Source: Streptomyces flavofungini (GTDB lineage: Bacteria; Actinomycetota; Actinomycetes; Streptomycetales; Streptomycetaceae). From it: DNA of 64,000 nt. Location: the NCBI RefSeq assembly GCF_030388665.1, contig NZ_CP128846.1:6212501-6276500 (forward strand), written 5' to 3'. The notes below the pieces were generated by a model. It was not told the DNA's origin and did not search any database. It saw only the letters and a list, made by a program, of their open reading frames with translations. Positions 17,904 to 26,040 of this stretch are shown piece by piece. Every line of letters begins with the position of its first letter. Within the stretch, counting starts at the first letter, position 1. The translations under genes and the position numbers were made by a program.

Positions 17904-18968
17904 ATGGGCGGGCCTGGAGAACCACCTGCGGGGACACCCGAGGGCGCTCCCGGTGGTGAGGACGAGTACCGATCCGTCGTCTTCGACGAGTCGTTCGTAC
18001 GCGCTGCGCGGCTGCAGGAGTTCTCCGCGCGGGAACGGATGGGCGACCACGCGCGCGCCGTACGCCGCAGGCCCACCGCCCACCGCCGCCTCTCCCGGCA
18101 GGTCGTCGTCCTCGTCGTCCTCATCGCCGTCGCCTTCGGCACGGCGATCTACATGGGCGTACGACACCCGTACGGCACCCCGGCCGCCAAACGCCCCGAC
18201 CCGCTGCGGATGACCGTCATCCCACTCGCCCCCCAGGGCCGCGTGCCCGGCTCCGCGAAGGTCGCCGACCTGTTCGCGAAGAGCCCCGCCGCGCAGTTCC
18301 GCATCGGCGCCGGCGGCATCAACCTGCCCGCGGCCCGCCGCACCGCCCACTTCTCCGAGGGCCAGGTCGTCTCCGCGCTCGCCACCGCCAAGGACTACCT
18401 GGTGCAGTCCGCACTCGACCCCGAGGTCCTGATGGGGCGTGCCGTGCGCCCCGCCCGCGTCCTGCTCGACCCCGGCCAGCTCGACCAGTTCGACCGCAGC
18501 TTCAGGCACCCCGCGGCCGACGGGCGGCACGCCCCCACCGGCTGGCTGGTCCGCTTCGACCGGGAGCGGACGGCGCTCGCCGACCCCGGGGTGCGCGTCC
18601 AGGGCAGCCTGCGCGCCTCCGAGACCGACAAGGACACCCTCGAGGTCGCCTCGGACCACACCTTCGTGTACGCGCTGCGTCCGGCCCGGGCCGACGCCCG
18701 CGCGCGGGCCTCCCTGTTCACCGTCCGGCGCGAGCTGCACTTCCGCTTCGACCGCGACGACCTGCGCATGCACCAGGCCGAACTGCTCGCCTCCTACGTC
18801 CAGGCCGGGCCGCTGGCCTGCGCCGCCGACACCACCCGGCAGCTGCGGCCGCTGCTCGCGGGCGAGAAGGCGAAGGCGGGCGGCCCCGCGGGCACCGACC
18901 CGTACGCGACGGGGGATGCCACGGCGCTGTGCGGGACGCTCGCGGGGTCCGCCCAGCCTTCGCTGTGA
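17904..18968 (+). CDS. Single-pass membrane protein sharing a motif with its upstream neighbour
   Basis: A 354-residue protein. The cytoplasmic N-terminus carries YRSVVFDESFVRAARLQEF at about residues 22-40, clearly related to the motif in the upstream gene. One transmembrane helix follows (VVVLVVLIAVAFGTAIYMGV, about 69-88). The extracellular domain of some 260 residues has a regular alpha/beta look but no family I can name. It contains CAADT...ALCGTL near the C-terminus, a possible disulphide. It probably works with the upstream protein in spore-wall assembly, by position only. Confidence 0.82.
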   Translation: MGGPGEPPAGTPEGAPGGEDEYRSVVFDESFVRAARLQEFSARERMGDHARAVRRRPTAHRRLSRQVVVLVVLIAVAFGTAIYMGVRHPYGTPAAKRPDPLRMTVIPLAPQGRVPGSAKVADLFAKSPAAQFRIGAGGINLPAARRTAHFSEGQVVSALATAKDYLVQSALDPEVLMGRAVRPARVLLDPGQLDQFDRSFRHPAADGRHAPTGWLVRFDRERTALADPGVRVQGSLRASETDKDTLEVASDHTFVYALRPARADARARASLFTVRRELHFRFDRDDLRMHQAELLASYVQAGPLACAADTTRQLRPLLAGEKAKAGGPAGTDPYATGDATALCGTLAGSAQPSL

Positions 18969-19010
18969 GCGCTGCTCGTTCCCGGACGGGGAGCGCTTGT
19001 CGCCCGACGA

Positions 19011-20120
19011 CTAGGTGTCGGACGGGCGGTCCGACGAGCCGTTGGACGCTGAGCCGCCGCCGCTGCCCTGCCCGGTGAACTTCCCGCGCAGCTTGCCGCC
19101 CAGGTCGCCCGCGCCGCCCGCGATGTCGTTGACCAGCTTCATCAGCGGGTCCTTGCTGGTGCGGACGTTGTCCGCGTACGACGACGCGGACTGGCGGAAG
19201 GAGTCGGTGACCGACGTGTCCTTGTCGTCCTCGCGGCGCGGGTAGTGACCGTCCATGATCCGCTGGTAGTCGCGGGTCTCGGCCCACTTCTTCAGCTCGG
19301 CGGCGCGCACGGTGGTGAAGGGGTGCGAACGCGGCAGCACGTTCAGGATCTTCAGGACGGAGTCGCGCAGGTCGCCGCCCGCCTCGTACTCCTCGGCCTG
19401 CTCCAGGAACGCGTCCACGTTCATCTCGTGCAGGTGATTGCCGCCCGCGATCTTCATCAGGCCGCGCATGGAGGCCTGCAGATCTTGGCCGACGAGCAGG
19501 CCCGCGCGGTCCGCGGAGAGCTCGGACTTGCGGAACCACTCGCGCAGCGCCGTCACGATCGCCATGATCGCGACGTTGCCCAGGGGGATCCACGCGACCT
19601 TGAGGGCGAGGTTGGTGAGGAACAGCAGGATCGTGCGGTACACCGAGTGGCCGGAGAGGGCGTGGCCCACCTCGTGGCCCACCACCGCGCGCATCTCCTC
19701 CTCGTCGAGGAGCTCGACCAGGCCGGTCGTCACGACGATGATCGGCTCGTCGAGGCCGATGCACATGGCGTTCGGCTTCGGGTCCTGCTGGACGTACATC
19801 GCGGGGACCTTCTCCAGGTCCAGGATGTAACAGGCGTCCCGCAGCATCGTGTGCAGGTGCGCGAACTGGGCGTCGGAGACCCGCACCGAGTCCGAGAGGA
19901 AGAGCAGCCGCAGGCTGCGCTCCGGCAGCAGCCCGCTGAGGGCCTTGAAGACCGTGTCGAAGCCGCTGAGCTTGCGCAGGGCCACCAGGGCCGAGCGGTC
20001 CGCGGGGTGTTCGTACGCCCGCGAGGAGATGCCGGGGAAGCGCCTGCGCTGCCGGCTCGGCACGTTCCCCTGTCCGTCCCCCGTGCCGTCGTGATTGCCG
20101 TCGTACTTGCCGTTGGTCAT
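19011..20120 (-). CDS. M48-family zinc metalloprotease (HtpX/Ste24-like)
   Basis: A 369-residue membrane-associated protease. It carries the zinc motif in AVVGHEVGHALSGHS (HExxH as HEVGH), with the third ligand probably in SELSADRAGLL. Hydrophobic stretches VYRTILLFLTNLALKVAWIPLG and VAIMAIVTAL follow the motif. The C-terminal 80 residues are Gly/Ser-rich. M48 enzymes cleave or quality-check membrane proteins. It lies between genes of the spore-wall neighbourhood but on the opposite strand. ATG 20120 follows GGGGGAT; the longer frame upstream overlaps the divergent small gene's promoter and is not used. Confidence 0.92.
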   Translation of the reverse strand: MTNGKYDGNHDGTGDGQGNVPSRQRRRFPGISSRAYEHPADRSALVALRKLSGFDTVFKALSGLLPERSLRLLFLSDSVRVSDAQFAHLHTMLRDACYILDLEKVPAMYVQQDPKPNAMCIGLDEPIIVVTTGLVELLDEEEMRAVVGHEVGHALSGHSVYRTILLFLTNLALKVAWIPLGNVAIMAIVTALREWFRKSELSADRAGLLVGQDLQASMRGLMKIAGGNHLHEMNVDAFLEQAEEYEAGGDLRDSVLKILNVLPRSHPFTTVRAAELKKWAETRDYQRIMDGHYPRREDDKDTSVTDSFRQSASSYADNVRTSKDPLMKLVNDIAGGAGDLGGKLRGKFTGQGSGGGSASNGSSDRPSDT

Positions 20121-20221
20121 GCCGCATCCCCCATGTCGTGTCCTCGTTCCTGCCCCCGAGACGGAACCCAGCCTAGGCGGAGATACCGTGACAGGGCAGC
20201 ACACAGAAGGAGTCATCCGCC

Positions 20222-20377
20222 ATGGAGCACCTCTCCGCAGCTCACGCCCTCGCCCTGGCCGCCGGGGCACAGGACGAGCCAGGCCTCGGCAACCTGCTGC
20301 GCGTCGTACTGATCGTGATGGTGGTGGGCTGCGTCCTGGTGGGGTGGCTGCTGCTGCGCGGGTACCGGAAGGACTGA
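20222..20377 (+). CDS. 51-residue single-helix membrane protein
   Basis: A short gene with a good ribosome site: AGAAGGAG at 20205-20212, 9 nt before ATG 20222. The product has a short outside N-terminus, one hydrophobic helix (LLRVVLIVMVVGCVLVGWLLL) and a basic tail GYRKD. It is transcribed divergently from the M48 protease. I do not recognise the family. The coding evidence is the ribosome site, third-position GC and the TM/positive-inside pattern. Confidence 0.65.
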   Translation: MEHLSAAHALALAAGAQDEPGLGNLLRVVLIVMVVGCVLVGWLLLRGYRKD

Positions 20378-20531
20378 GGGCGGTCGGCGGCCCTTGGCCC
20401 CGGGTGCCCCGGGGTGACCTCCGAGGCCCTCGGGGAGCCCTCGGCAGGGCGCCGTGGCCGCACCCCGGGGGCCCGCATACGATGTGCCCAAGTCTTTACC
20501 CCGATCCCACACCGGATAGGTCCTGCTGACG

Positions 20532-20696
20532 ATGAGCTTCCACAGCACCGCCGCCCAGTTGGTCACTCTCGCCTCCGAGGGCGGCGAGCACACCGACGAG
20601 CACGCGAGCATCAGCCCCTACGTGACCGGCGGCGGCGCCCTCGTCGTGCTGCTCCTGCTGCTCTGGATCACCACCCGCTTCAACCGCGACCGCTGA
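20532..20696 (+). CDS. 54-residue single-helix membrane protein
   Basis: ATG 20532 to TGA 20696. An acidic His/Glu-rich N-terminus (SEGGEHTDEHAS) is followed by one transmembrane helix (GGGALVVLLLLLWITTRF) and a basic tail NRDR, so a C-inside orientation is likely. TAGGTC at 20517-20522 lies 9 nt before the ATG with TTTACC 16 bp further up, giving a nearly leaderless promoter. It lies directly upstream of nadD. I recognise no family, although a similar tiny protein beside nadD is common in Streptomyces. Confidence 0.65.
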   Translation: MSFHSTAAQLVTLASEGGEHTDEHASISPYVTGGGALVVLLLLLWITTRFNRDR

Positions 20697-20750
20697 GCCG
20701 TCGCGGCCCGGCCCCGGACGGCTGAGACCGGGGCCTGTCGGCGAGGCCGG

Positions 20751-20764
20751 TAGTGTCTGCACGC
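20751..20764 (+). promoter_or_regulatory. -10 element before nadD
   Basis: TAGTGT (20751-20756) lies 8 nt before ATG 20765, consistent with a leaderless mRNA. The alternative start at ATG 20780 has GGGAG at 20767 as a ribosome site. Confidence 0.35.
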
Positions 20765-21415
20765 ATGGGAGAGCAGGACATGCCTACCGGCCCGCAGGGC
20801 GGCCCGGGCTCGGGCCCGGCCAGCGCCGCCAAGCGCCGACTCGGCGTCATGGGCGGAACGTTCGACCCGATCCACCACGGACACCTGGTGGCGGCCAGTG
20901 AGGTCGCCGCGCAGTTCCACCTCGACGAGGTCGTGTTCGTGCCGACCGGGCAGCCGTGGCAGAAGAGCGACAAGAAGGTCTCGCCGGCCGAGGACCGCTA
21001 TCTGATGACGGTCATCGCGACCGCCGAGAACCCGCAGTTCTCGGTCAGCCGCATCGACATCGACCGCGGCGGACCCACGTACACCACGGACACCCTGCGC
21101 GACCTGCGCCGCCTCAACCCCGAGACCGACCTCTTCTTCATCACGGGCGCCGACGCGCTCGGCCAGATCCTCACCTGGCGCGACACCGAAGAGCTGTTCT
21201 CGCTGGCGCACTTCATCGGCGTCACCCGGCCCGGCCACACCCTGGCCGACCCCGGCCTGCCCGAGGGCGGCGTCTCCTTCGTGGAGGTACCGGCCCTGGC
21301 GATCTCGTCCACGGACTGCCGCACACGAGTCGCCAAAGGGGACCCCGTCTGGTACCTGGTGCCGGACGGTGTGGTGCGTTATATCGACAAGCGCGAGCTG
21401 TACCGCGGCGAGTGA
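20765..21415 (+). CDS. nadD: Nicotinate-nucleotide adenylyltransferase
   Basis: Adenylates nicotinate mononucleotide in NAD synthesis. It is 216 residues. The nucleotidyltransferase motif [12 protein letters not shown] is near residues 31-42, FFITGADAL in the middle, and the C-terminal [10 protein letters not shown] motif is present. The start could equally be ATG 20780; the first 20 residues are not conserved in the family. It is followed after 16 nt by the LytR_C gene. Confidence 0.95.
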   Translation: MGEQDMPTGPQGGPGSGPASAAKRRLGVMGGTFDPIHHGHLVAASEVAAQFHLDEVVFVPTGQPWQKSDKKVSPAEDRYLMTVIATAENPQFSVSRIDIDRGGPTYTTDTLRDLRRLNPETDLFFITGADALGQILTWRDTEELFSLAHFIGVTRPGHTLADPGLPEGGVSFVEVPALAISSTDCRTRVAKGDPVWYLVPDGVVRYIDKRELYRGE

Positions 21416-21431
21416 GCCGAGAGGGGCACCG

Positions 21432-23168
21432 GTGAACGACCGACAGTACGACCCCTACGCGGGCCAGGACCCGTATGCGGGTCAGTACGCGGGTGACGCG
21501 GCGGACCAGTACGAGGTCGTCGGGTACGACGAGTACGGGCGTCCTGTGTACCAACTGGTGCAGCAGCCCCAGGTGCCCCCGCAGGCGGCGCCCGGCTACG
21601 ACACGTACGCCGCGCAGCAGCAGTCGCAGGGATACGGCTACGACCCGTACGCGGCGGAGGGCTCGACCGGGCAGCAGGCGGCGGTGCCGCCGTCGGCGTA
21701 CGACACCCGCGAGCAGACCGGGTGGGTGCCGCAGCAGCAGTCGTACCAGGCGCAGACGTCACAGCAGTCGGCGTACCAGGCGCAGACGTCGCAGCAGCCT
21801 TCGTATCAGCCACAGACGTCGCAGCAGCCGTCGCGTCAAGAGCCGTCGCATCAACAGCCGTCCCCGGAGCCGGAAGCCGGGCCTGAGCGGTCGCACGAGG
21901 GCGACGGGGCGCCCGAGTACCGCACCGAGCAGTTCTCGTTCATAGAGGAACCGGACGAGGAATCCGAAGACGTCATCGACTGGCTCAAGTTCACCGAGAG
22001 CCGCACCGAGCGGCGGGAGGAGGCCAAGCGGCGCGGGCGCTCGCGCGTCGTCGCCCTGGCCGTCGTGCTCGCCCTCGCCGTCGTCGGCGGCGTCGGCTAT
22101 CTGTGGTCCGCGGGCAAGCTGCCCGGCGGCTCGGACGAGAAGTCCGGTGAGCAGGCCGCCGCCGGGCCCCAGAAGCGCGACGTGATCGTCGTCCACCTGC
22201 ACAACACCAAGGGCGGCGGCACCTCCACGGCGCTGCTCGTGAACAACACCACCACCCAGCGCGGCAGCACCGTCCTGCTCCCCGACTCCCTCGCTCTGAC
22301 CAGCGAGGACGGCAGTGCGACGACGCTCGCCAAGTCCGTCGAGGACGACGGCTCCACCGGCACGCGCGAGGAGATCGACACGGCCCTCGGCACCCACGTC
22401 GAGGGCACCTGGCGCCTGGACACCCCCTATCTCAACAACCTCGTCGAACTCGTCGGCAACATCGACATCGACACCAACACCGACGTCCCCGACCCGAAGG
22501 CGAAGAAGAAGGGCGAGGCGCCGCTCGTCAAGAAGGGCGAGCAGCAGACCCTCAGCGGGCCGATGGCCGTCGCGTACGCCACCTACCGCGCATCCGGCGA
22601 GGCCGAGACCGCGCAGCTCACCCGCTTCGGCCAGGTCATGCAGGGCGTGCTGCGCAAGCTGTCGTCCGACCCGCAGGCCGCGACCGTCACCGTGCAGTCG
22701 CTCGCGCAGATCCTCGACCCGTCCCTGAAGGAGAAGGATCTCGGCACCTTCCTCGCGAAGCTCGCCGACCGCGCCAAGGGCGGCGACTACGCCACCGCGC
22801 TCCTTCCGGTCCAGGACGACGGGACGCTGACCGAGAAGGCCAGCACGAGCGTGGTCAAGGACGTCCTCGGCGGCGCCGTGAAGAGCCCCGAGCAGGGCGC
22901 GGCCGTCCGGGTCGGCGTGCGCAACGCCACCGGCGACAAGGACTCCACGGAGAAGGCCCGCATCGCGCTGGTCAACGGCGGCTACACCTTCGTCGACGGC
23001 GGCTCCGGCACGTCCGCGGCGTCGTCGCAGGTCACCTACGCCGACGCCGGCAAGAAGGCGGAGGCGCAGGAGGTCGCCAAGACCCTCGGCCTGCCCGCGG
23101 GCACGGTCCGCAAGGGCAAGACGGCACCGAACGCGGATGTGTCGGTGGTCCTCGGCGGGGACTACTAG
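21432..23168 (+). CDS. LytR_C-domain membrane protein with a degenerate LCP-like core
   Basis: A 578-residue protein. Residues 1 to about 200 form a Gln/Tyr/Pro-rich disordered arm with repeats of SYQAQTSQQ type. One transmembrane helix follows (VVALAVVLALAVVGGVGYLW, about 206-225). An extracellular domain resembling [11 protein letters not shown] (LCP) phosphotransferases comes next, and a LytR_C domain closes the protein (VRVGVRNATGDKDSTEKA... to the end). In the LCP-like part, the canonical IPRD(S/T) is represented by LLPDS and the RSDT motif by GTSTALL, so the usual arginines are missing. Catalytic wall-polymer transfer is doubtful; a scaffold role is possible. From memory, SCO2578 is the S. 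coelicolor counterpart. Confidence 0.85.
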   Translation: MNDRQYDPYAGQDPYAGQYAGDAADQYEVVGYDEYGRPVYQLVQQPQVPPQAAPGYDTYAAQQQSQGYGYDPYAAEGSTGQQAAVPPSAYDTREQTGWVPQQQSYQAQTSQQSAYQAQTSQQPSYQPQTSQQPSRQEPSHQQPSPEPEAGPERSHEGDGAPEYRTEQFSFIEEPDEESEDVIDWLKFTESRTERREEAKRRGRSRVVALAVVLALAVVGGVGYLWSAGKLPGGSDEKSGEQAAAGPQKRDVIVVHLHNTKGGGTSTALLVNNTTTQRGSTVLLPDSLALTSEDGSATTLAKSVEDDGSTGTREEIDTALGTHVEGTWRLDTPYLNNLVELVGNIDIDTNTDVPDPKAKKKGEAPLVKKGEQQTLSGPMAVAYATYRASGEAETAQLTRFGQVMQGVLRKLSSDPQAATVTVQSLAQILDPSLKEKDLGTFLAKLADRAKGGDYATALLPVQDDGTLTEKASTSVVKDVLGGAVKSPEQGAAVRVGVRNATGDKDSTEKARIALVNGGYTFVDGGSGTSAASSQVTYADAGKKAEAQEVAKTLGLPAGTVRKGKTAPNADVSVVLGGDY

Positions 23169-23427
23169 GTCGCGGAACCGGGGCCGGGGCGGCCTCGGAG
23201 CGGTGCCGGGAGTGGTCCCCGGGGCGGTTGCGGGGCGGGGCGGGGGCGCTCCGGGAGTGGTTGCGGGGCGGGCCGGGGGTGCTCCGGGAGTGGTTGCGGA
23301 GCGGATCCGGCGTGGTCCTGGCACGGTCCTGGCACGGTCCTGGCGTGGTCGAAACAATCTTCTGGGGACCCGCGGGCGGTCCGTGAGACCCTTGACGGGT
23401 ATTGCCCATCTGAAGGAAAGCTCTCTA
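23169..23427 (+). repeat. Gap before rsfS with two short repeat families
   Basis: GCTCCGGGAGTGGTTGCGG occurs at 23248 and 23281 (33-nt period), with a degraded third copy upstream. GTCCTGGCACG is tandemly repeated three times from 23315 (11-nt period). No gene is seen. The rsfS promoter probably lies at 23340-23410. Confidence 0.7.
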
Positions 23428-23886
23428 GTGACCGCCACGGACCGCTCCACCGAGCTCATCACCGTCGCCGCGCAGGCGGCCGCCGACAAGCTCGCGCACG
23501 ACATCATCGCGTACGACGTCAGCGACGTGCTGTCGATCACGGACGCCTTCCTGCTCGCATCCGCGCCCAACGACCGCCAGGTCAAGTCGATCGTCGACGA
23601 GATCGAGGAGCGCCTCAACAAGGAACTCGGCGCCAAGCCGGTGCGCCGCGAGGGCGACCGCGAGGCCCGCTGGGTCCTCCTCGACTACGTCGACATCGTG
23701 GTGCACGTCCAGCACAGCGAGGAGCGTGTCTTCTACGCCCTCGAGCGCCTGTGGAAGGACTGCCCCGAGATCGAGCTGCCCGCCGAGGCCAAGGCCACCC
23801 GCGGCAAGGCCGCCGAGTACGCCGACCGGCAGCAGGCCGCCGAGGAGGCCGGAGCCCTGCGCGAGCTGGGCGGTGAGCTGCGGTGA
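23428..23886 (+). CDS. rsfS: Ribosomal silencing factor RsfS
   Basis: A 152-residue protein that binds L14 on the 50S subunit and blocks subunit joining under starvation. The core is typical: AYDVSDVLSITDAFLLASAPNDRQVKSI and VLLDYVDIVVHVQHSEERVFYALERLW. The C-terminal Glu/Ala extension is actinobacterial. GTG 23428 follows AAGGAAAG at 23413-23420. The stop overlaps the next gene by 4 nt (GTGA). Confidence 0.96.
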   Translation: MTATDRSTELITVAAQAAADKLAHDIIAYDVSDVLSITDAFLLASAPNDRQVKSIVDEIEERLNKELGAKPVRREGDREARWVLLDYVDIVVHVQHSEERVFYALERLWKDCPEIELPAEAKATRGKAAEYADRQQAAEEAGALRELGGELR

Positions 23887-24524
23887 GCAGCCGCGGCTGC
23901 CGGATCATCCTGTGGCGGCACGGCCAGACCGCCTGGAACCTGGAGCGCCGCTTCCAGGGCACCACGGACATCGAGCTGACCGAAGTCGGCCTCGGCCAGG
24001 CCCGGCGCGCCGCCCGGCTGCTCGCCTCCCTGAAGCCGGACGCGATCATCGCGTCCGACCTCAGCCGGGCCGCGGCCACCGCCGCCGAGCTTGCCGCCGT
24101 CACGGGCCTCGACGTCACCCACGACGAGGCCCTGCGGGAGACCTACGCCGGGGCCTGGCAGGGCCTGACCCACGACGAGATCATCGCCCGGCACGGCGAG
24201 CAGTACGCCGCGTGGAAGCGCGGCGAGCCGGTGCGCCGCGGCGGCGGTGAGCTGGAGACCGAGGTGGCCGACCGCGCCGCCCCGGTCGTGCTGCGGCACG
24301 CGGAGAAGCTGCCCGACAACGGCACGCTGGTCGTCGCCAGCCACGGCGGCACCATCCGCACCACCATCGGACGCCTCCTCGGCCTGGAGCCGCACCACTG
24401 GGAGAGCCTGGGCGGTCTCTCCAACTGCTGCTGGTCGGTCCTCGGCCAGGGCGCGCGCGGCTGGCGCCTGCTCGAGCACAACGCGGGCACGCTGCCCGAG
24501 CCGGTGCTCGGCGACGACGACTAG
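23883..24524 (+). CDS. Histidine phosphatase, probable glucosyl-3-phosphoglycerate phosphatase
   Basis: A 213-residue branch-1 histidine phosphatase (phosphoglycerate mutase-like). It has the catalytic LWRHGQTAWN, ETYAGAWQGLTHDEI, and the second His in VVASHGGTIRTT. The order nadD-rsfS-phosphatase matches mycobacteria, where the third gene is GpgP, which dephosphorylates glucosylglycerate phosphate in the methylglucose lipopolysaccharide pathway. The same substrate here is an inference. Translational coupling with rsfS is indicated by the GTGA overlap. Confidence 0.88.
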   Translation: MSSRGCRIILWRHGQTAWNLERRFQGTTDIELTEVGLGQARRAARLLASLKPDAIIASDLSRAAATAAELAAVTGLDVTHDEALRETYAGAWQGLTHDEIIARHGEQYAAWKRGEPVRRGGGELETEVADRAAPVVLRHAEKLPDNGTLVVASHGGTIRTTIGRLLGLEPHHWESLGGLSNCCWSVLGQGARGWRLLEHNAGTLPEPVLGDDD

Positions 24525-24610
24525 GGCCGGTCGGGCAGCCGATCGGACAGCCGGTCGGACGGCCCGCGTGTCCCCGCGGAAGCCCAGGTCACCGGTGCCG
24601 GGGAGCGGAT

Positions 24611-24640
24611 TTCGCATTCGGGCAGGTCGCAGGCTAAAGT
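24611..24640 (+). promoter_or_regulatory. Promoter of the first tRNA-Ala gene
   Basis: TTCGCA (24611-24616), an 18-bp spacer and TAAAGT (24635-24640). The transcript would carry a roughly 55-nt 5' leader containing a 10-bp hairpin at 24649-24671. Confidence 0.5.
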
Positions 24641-24700
24641 TCTTCTTGTTCGCCCCGCCGAGCGGGGCGAAACACCATGCGGCTCCGCCGCGTGGCGCAA

Positions 24701-24773
24701 GGGGCTATAGCTCAGTTGGTAGAGCGCCTGCATGGCATGCAGGAGGTCAGGAGTTCAATTCTCCTTAGCTCCA
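24701..24773 (+). tRNA. tRNA-Ala (anticodon GGC), copy 1
   Basis: A 73-nt cloverleaf. The acceptor strand GGGGCTA pairs with TAGCTCC (one G-U), the D arm contains AGCTCAGTTGGTAGAGC, the anticodon stem CCTGC/GCAGG encloses ATGGCAT (anticodon GGC, reading GCC), and the T loop is GTTCAATTC. CCA is not encoded. It is identical to the copy at 29410. Confidence 0.97.
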
Positions 24774-24782
24774 CTCACACGA

Positions 24783-24824
24783 GAAGCGGCGTGGGCTCAC
24801 AAAAGATGTGAGCCGCGTCGCTTT
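24783..24824 (+). terminator. Terminator of tRNA-Ala copy 1
   Basis: A stem of about 17 bp with one bulge and three wobble pairs (24783-24800 with 24808-24824) around the A-rich loop AAAAGAT, followed by CTTTCGTC. Confidence 0.7.
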
Positions 24825-24909
24825 CGTCATTCCCGGCGCCTCTCCGCATTCCCGGCGTCCCTCCCACGTGGATCGCGCGGGTCGTGCGGATCGCGGGCGC
24901 CGGTCCGGA

Positions 24910-25947
24910 TCACCCGTGCTCGTCGTCGCGGCGCAGAGCGCGCAGCCGGGCCATCCGGTCGACTGTCTCCTCGTCGTCCGGCGTGTACGCCACGATGCGG
25001 CAGTCCGGCATGCCGTTGATCGACAGCGACACCGACGTCATCCGCAGCTCACCGACGGCCTTGTGCCAGAACGTCTTCACCCGCGGCCCCGGCGGCACCA
25101 CATAGCCGCTCGCCCACATCCGTGCGAACTCCGGGCTCGCCGCGGACAGTTCCCGGATGAAGTGCTCCCAGGCGGGCTCGCCCACATGCCGGCCGTACTC
25201 CCCGCGCAGCGTCGCCACCATCACCGGCAGCTCCGAGTCCCTGAACACCAGCGGACAGTGCTTCTCCGGCACGACGAACAGCGTCCACAGCACGTTCTTC
25301 ACGCCTATCGCCTCGATGGGCGGGATGAGGAAGAGGTCTCTGTAGGCGGGATTGGTGGCGAGGATGTCGTACCGCGCGTTGTACACGACCGCCGGGTGCG
25401 GGTCCAAGGCGTCGATGATGCCCTGGATCTCCGTGCCCACCGTCTGCGCGGCCGCCTCGTGCCGCGCGGCGTACGGCACTTCCGCCAGGTGGTACAGATG
25501 CTCGCGCTCCGCGCTGTCCAGGCGCAGCGTGCGTGCGACGGCGTCCAGGACCTGGGCGGAGGCGTTGATGGGGCGGCCCTGCTCCAGCCACGTGTACCAC
25601 GTCACACCGACGCCGGAGAGCTGGGCGACCTCCTCGCGGCGCAGGCCCGGCGTGCGGCGCCGGGGGCCGGGCGGCATGCCCACGTCGGCGGGGGTGACGC
25701 GGGCCCTGCGCCCCCGCAGGAACGCGGCCAGCTCGGGGCGGCGACGGGCGGGCGTGGTGGCGGGAGCTGGAGCGGGCGTGGTGGCGGGCGTGGTGGGCGG
25801 CCCCGGGTGGGTGGGCGGCACCGTAGGCACCGTGCGTGCGCGCGGCTCCGTGTGTGCCGGGGGCGCTGTGCGTGCGGGCGGCGCCGTGCGTGCCGGCGAT
25901 GCCGTGCGTGGTGTCCCCGTCATGTCCATCGTCGTCACGTCCCCCAT
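24910..25947 (-). CDS. HTH regulator with MmyB-type ligand-binding domain
   Basis: A 345-residue predicted repressor or activator. A low-complexity Thr/Pro/Ala arm of about 70 residues precedes an XRE-type helix-turn-helix (RREEVAQLSGVGVTWYTWLEQGR) and the MmyB PAS-like domain (NARYDILATNPAYRDLF, WTLFVVPEKHCPLVF, FWHKAVGELRMTSVSLSI). MmyB proteins bind small hydrophobic ligands. It is divergent from the MFS exporter, with 93 bp between, so it probably controls that gene. ATG 25947 is used; ATG 25929 is also possible. Confidence 0.9.
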   Translation of the reverse strand: MGDVTTMDMTGTPRTASPARTAPPARTAPPAHTEPRARTVPTVPPTHPGPPTTPATTPAPAPATTPARRRPELAAFLRGRRARVTPADVGMPPGPRRRTPGLRREEVAQLSGVGVTWYTWLEQGRPINASAQVLDAVARTLRLDSAEREHLYHLAEVPYAARHEAAAQTVGTEIQGIIDALDPHPAVVYNARYDILATNPAYRDLFLIPPIEAIGVKNVLWTLFVVPEKHCPLVFRDSELPVMVATLRGEYGRHVGEPAWEHFIRELSAASPEFARMWASGYVVPPGPRVKTFWHKAVGELRMTSVSLSINGMPDCRIVAYTPDDEETVDRMARLRALRRDDEHG

Positions 25948-25976
25948 CGTCCGTCCCCGCCCCCGGCCTTGCCAGG

Positions 25977-25993
25977 TGCTGCCAGTACCAGCA
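25977..25993. promoter_or_regulatory. Candidate operator between the MmyB regulator and the MFS gene
   Basis: TGCTG (25977-25981) and CAGCA (25989-25993) form an inverted repeat with 7 central bases in the 93-bp divergent region. It is short and unproven. Confidence 0.3.
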
Positions 25994-26040
25994 TCAGCGG
26001 GCTCTCACTACCTGTACTCGCCCGCGACCACGCTCGGGGC

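Noticed and set aside
24808..26040. N-terminal extension of the MFS exporter to 24808
   Set aside because: It runs antisense to the MmyB regulator and contains no membrane segment; the exporter homology starts just after ATG 26041.
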